The notes under the pieces: model-generated
Told to the model about the DNA's origin: nothing
The model's database searches: none
What the model saw: only the letters and a program-made list of their open reading frames with translations
NCBI GenBank assembly: GCA_024640565.1
Contig: JAHEET010000006.1
Span: 1-64,000 of the forward strand
DNA: 64,000 nt
Reading direction: 5' to 3'
Source: Flavobacteriaceae bacterium
GTDB taxonomy: Bacteria > Bacteroidota > Bacteroidia > Flavobacteriales > Flavobacteriaceae
Shown: positions 62,917-64,000 of the stretch, piece after piece
Numbering within the stretch: the first letter of the stretch is position 1
Layout: the number at the start of each line of letters is the position of its first letter
Translations under genes and position numbers: made by a program

Positions 62917-64000
62917 TTTCTTGATATTTTAACAACTCATTTGTTACTTCATTTACGACCACACCAATGTCACCTGCCCCCAACATAACGACCACTTCTG
63001 CAGCTGAATTTTTAATAACTTTTACTAAATTATTTTTTTGAACCAACTTTTTATGCGTGTTGGTAATTTTGCCAAATAACCAACTTGAATTTACCCCCTT
63101 GATAGGGAATTCTCTTGCAGGATAAATATCCAACAATGCGATTTCATCAAATTTTGATAACACTTTCGCAAAATCCTCGATAAAATCTCGGGTTCTAGAA
63201 AATAAATGAGGTTGAAAAATTACCAAAACCTTTTTCTCTGGATACATTTCTCTGACTGAATTTTCAACAGCTTCAATTTCTGTTGGATGATGCGCATAAT
63301 CATCTATCAAAACAAAATTGGAGGTTTTGATACGATATGAAAACCTTCTTTGCACTCCTTTAAAACTTGCTAAACTTTCTTTTATTTCCAGCAAAGGAAC
63401 CCCATAAACATCTGCCATTGCAAGGGCTGCAAGTGCATTCATTACATTGTGTTTTCCTGGAAGGTGAAAAACAACATTCGCTATGTTTCCTGAGGGGGTT
63501 TGTACGTCAAAAATATATTTGCCGCTTTTAATTTCAAGATTATATGCATTGTAATCTGCTGCGGCATCAATACCATAGGTAAGCCCTTTCAAAGGCAGGC
63601 CTTTGGCAACGATTAACGTTTGAGAAACTTTCTCAGCGAAAGCCCCAAACGAAGCTTCTAGTGCCTCAGCATTTTCATAGATATCAAGATGATCCGAATC
63701 CATGGAAGTTATACAGGCAATATCTGGAGACAGTTGCAAAAAAGAGCGATCAAACTCATCAGCTTCTACAACCGTTACTTTATCTTCTCCTAAAATTAAA
63801 TTAGAATGATAGTTCTCTGCAATTCCACCCAAAAAAGAAGTCGCCAAATTCGGCTGCATGATGTGCCCCAAAATAGCTGAAGTTGTTGTTTTACCATGGG
63901 TTCCTGCAACGGCAAGGCAAAATGTATTTTTAGTAATTTCCCCCAACACTTCTGCTCTTTTTAATACCGTAAAACCGTGCTGAAAAAAATACGTAAGTTC
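62906..64000 (-). CDS. murC: UDP-N-acetylmuramate-alanine ligase, 5' end outside window
   Basis: Adds L-alanine to UDP-MurNAc in peptidoglycan synthesis. About 365 residues are visible, open up to the right edge. Translation of the edge gives ELTYFFQHGFTVLKRAEVLG before AVAGTHGKTTTSAILGHI (ATP loop), then EADEFDRSFL, DHLDIYENAE, LPGKHNVMNALAALA, DDYAHHPTEIEA and FQPHLFSRT, all in MurC order. The N-terminal Rossmann part, about 90 residues, is missing from the window. A GTG at 63949 is not the true start. Confidence 0.95.
   Translation of the reverse strand, partial: ELTYFFQHGFTVLKRAEVLGEITKNTFCLAVAGTHGKTTTSAILGHIMQPNLATSFLGGIAENYHSNLILGEDKVTVVEADEFDRSFLQLSPDIACITSMDSDHLDIYENAEALEASFGAFAEKVSQTLIVAKGLPLKGLTYGIDAAADYNAYNLEIKSGKYIFDVQTPSGNIANVVFHLPGKHNVMNALAALAMADVYGVPLLEIKESLASFKGVQRRFSYRIKTSNFVLIDDYAHHPTEIEAVENSVREMYPEKKVLVIFQPHLFSRTRDFIEDFAKVLSKFDEIALLDIYPAREFPIKGVNSSWLFGKITNTHKKLVQKNNLVKVIKNSAAEVVVMLGAGDIGVVVNEVTNELLKYQENEV

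Noticed and set aside
63947..63949. GTG 63949 as the start of murC
   Set aside because: The reading frame continues upstream to the window edge with MurC-like residues.

Overview
The window reads as chromosome of a Bacteroidota bacterium, most likely a Flavobacteriaceae. It has flavobacterial-style gene fusions (Hpt-Adk, SecDF), a TonB-plug mini protein, signal peptides ending in FAQ or NAQ and lipoproteins ending in a SC or NSC lipobox. AT content is high. Several genes are preceded by promoters of the Bacteroidota type, TTG then about 20 bases then TAnnTTTG. No rRNA, tRNA, CRISPR array, integrase or transposase was seen.

Region 1-13.5 kb is accessory. A run of eight minus-strand genes leads from a 1565-residue membrane STAND/AAA-type ATPase (periplasmic domain, about seven membrane helices, NTPase, helical repeats) through a leucine-rich-repeat protein, two related helical-repeat proteins, a protein with weak uracil-DNA-glycosylase-like motifs, an unknown protein, a 5'(3')-deoxyribonucleotidase and a DUF2779 PD-(D/E)XK protein cut by the window edge. 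A small unknown gene sits in front of the run, and a putative regulator is transcribed divergently. A shortened copy of the small gene and a bestrophin relic mark the far edge. This is the best candidate for an undescribed multi-gene system.

Region 13.5-32.3 kb holds envelope and secreted functions: an Old Yellow Enzyme relative, a penicillin-acylase-type hydrolase, a CotH-like lipoprotein, two glycosyltransferases with a 2OG-Fe(II) oxygenase and an FtsE-like ATPase, a TPR protein overlapping an outer-membrane barrel, then an M28 peptidase, DoxX-like protein, amidohydrolase, FKBP lipoprotein and a TonB-plug protein.

Region 32.3-40.0 kb is a full tryptophan operon on the minus strand, in the order E-G-D-(54-residue membrane protein)-C-F-B-(DUF3050 protein)-A. 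A 15-codon leader peptide with three Trp codons in a row and an intrinsic terminator precede trpE, as expected for transcription attenuation.

Region 40.2-64 kb is housekeeping: asnB, gyrB, mdh, lysS, a candidate small RNA, a DUF456 protein, a TonB-C-like lipoprotein, obg, the hpt-adk fusion, secDF, fhs, rsmG, a desaturase, an aminotransferase, and the end of the division/cell-wall cluster (murC-ftsQ-ftsA-ftsZ), with murC cut by the window edge.
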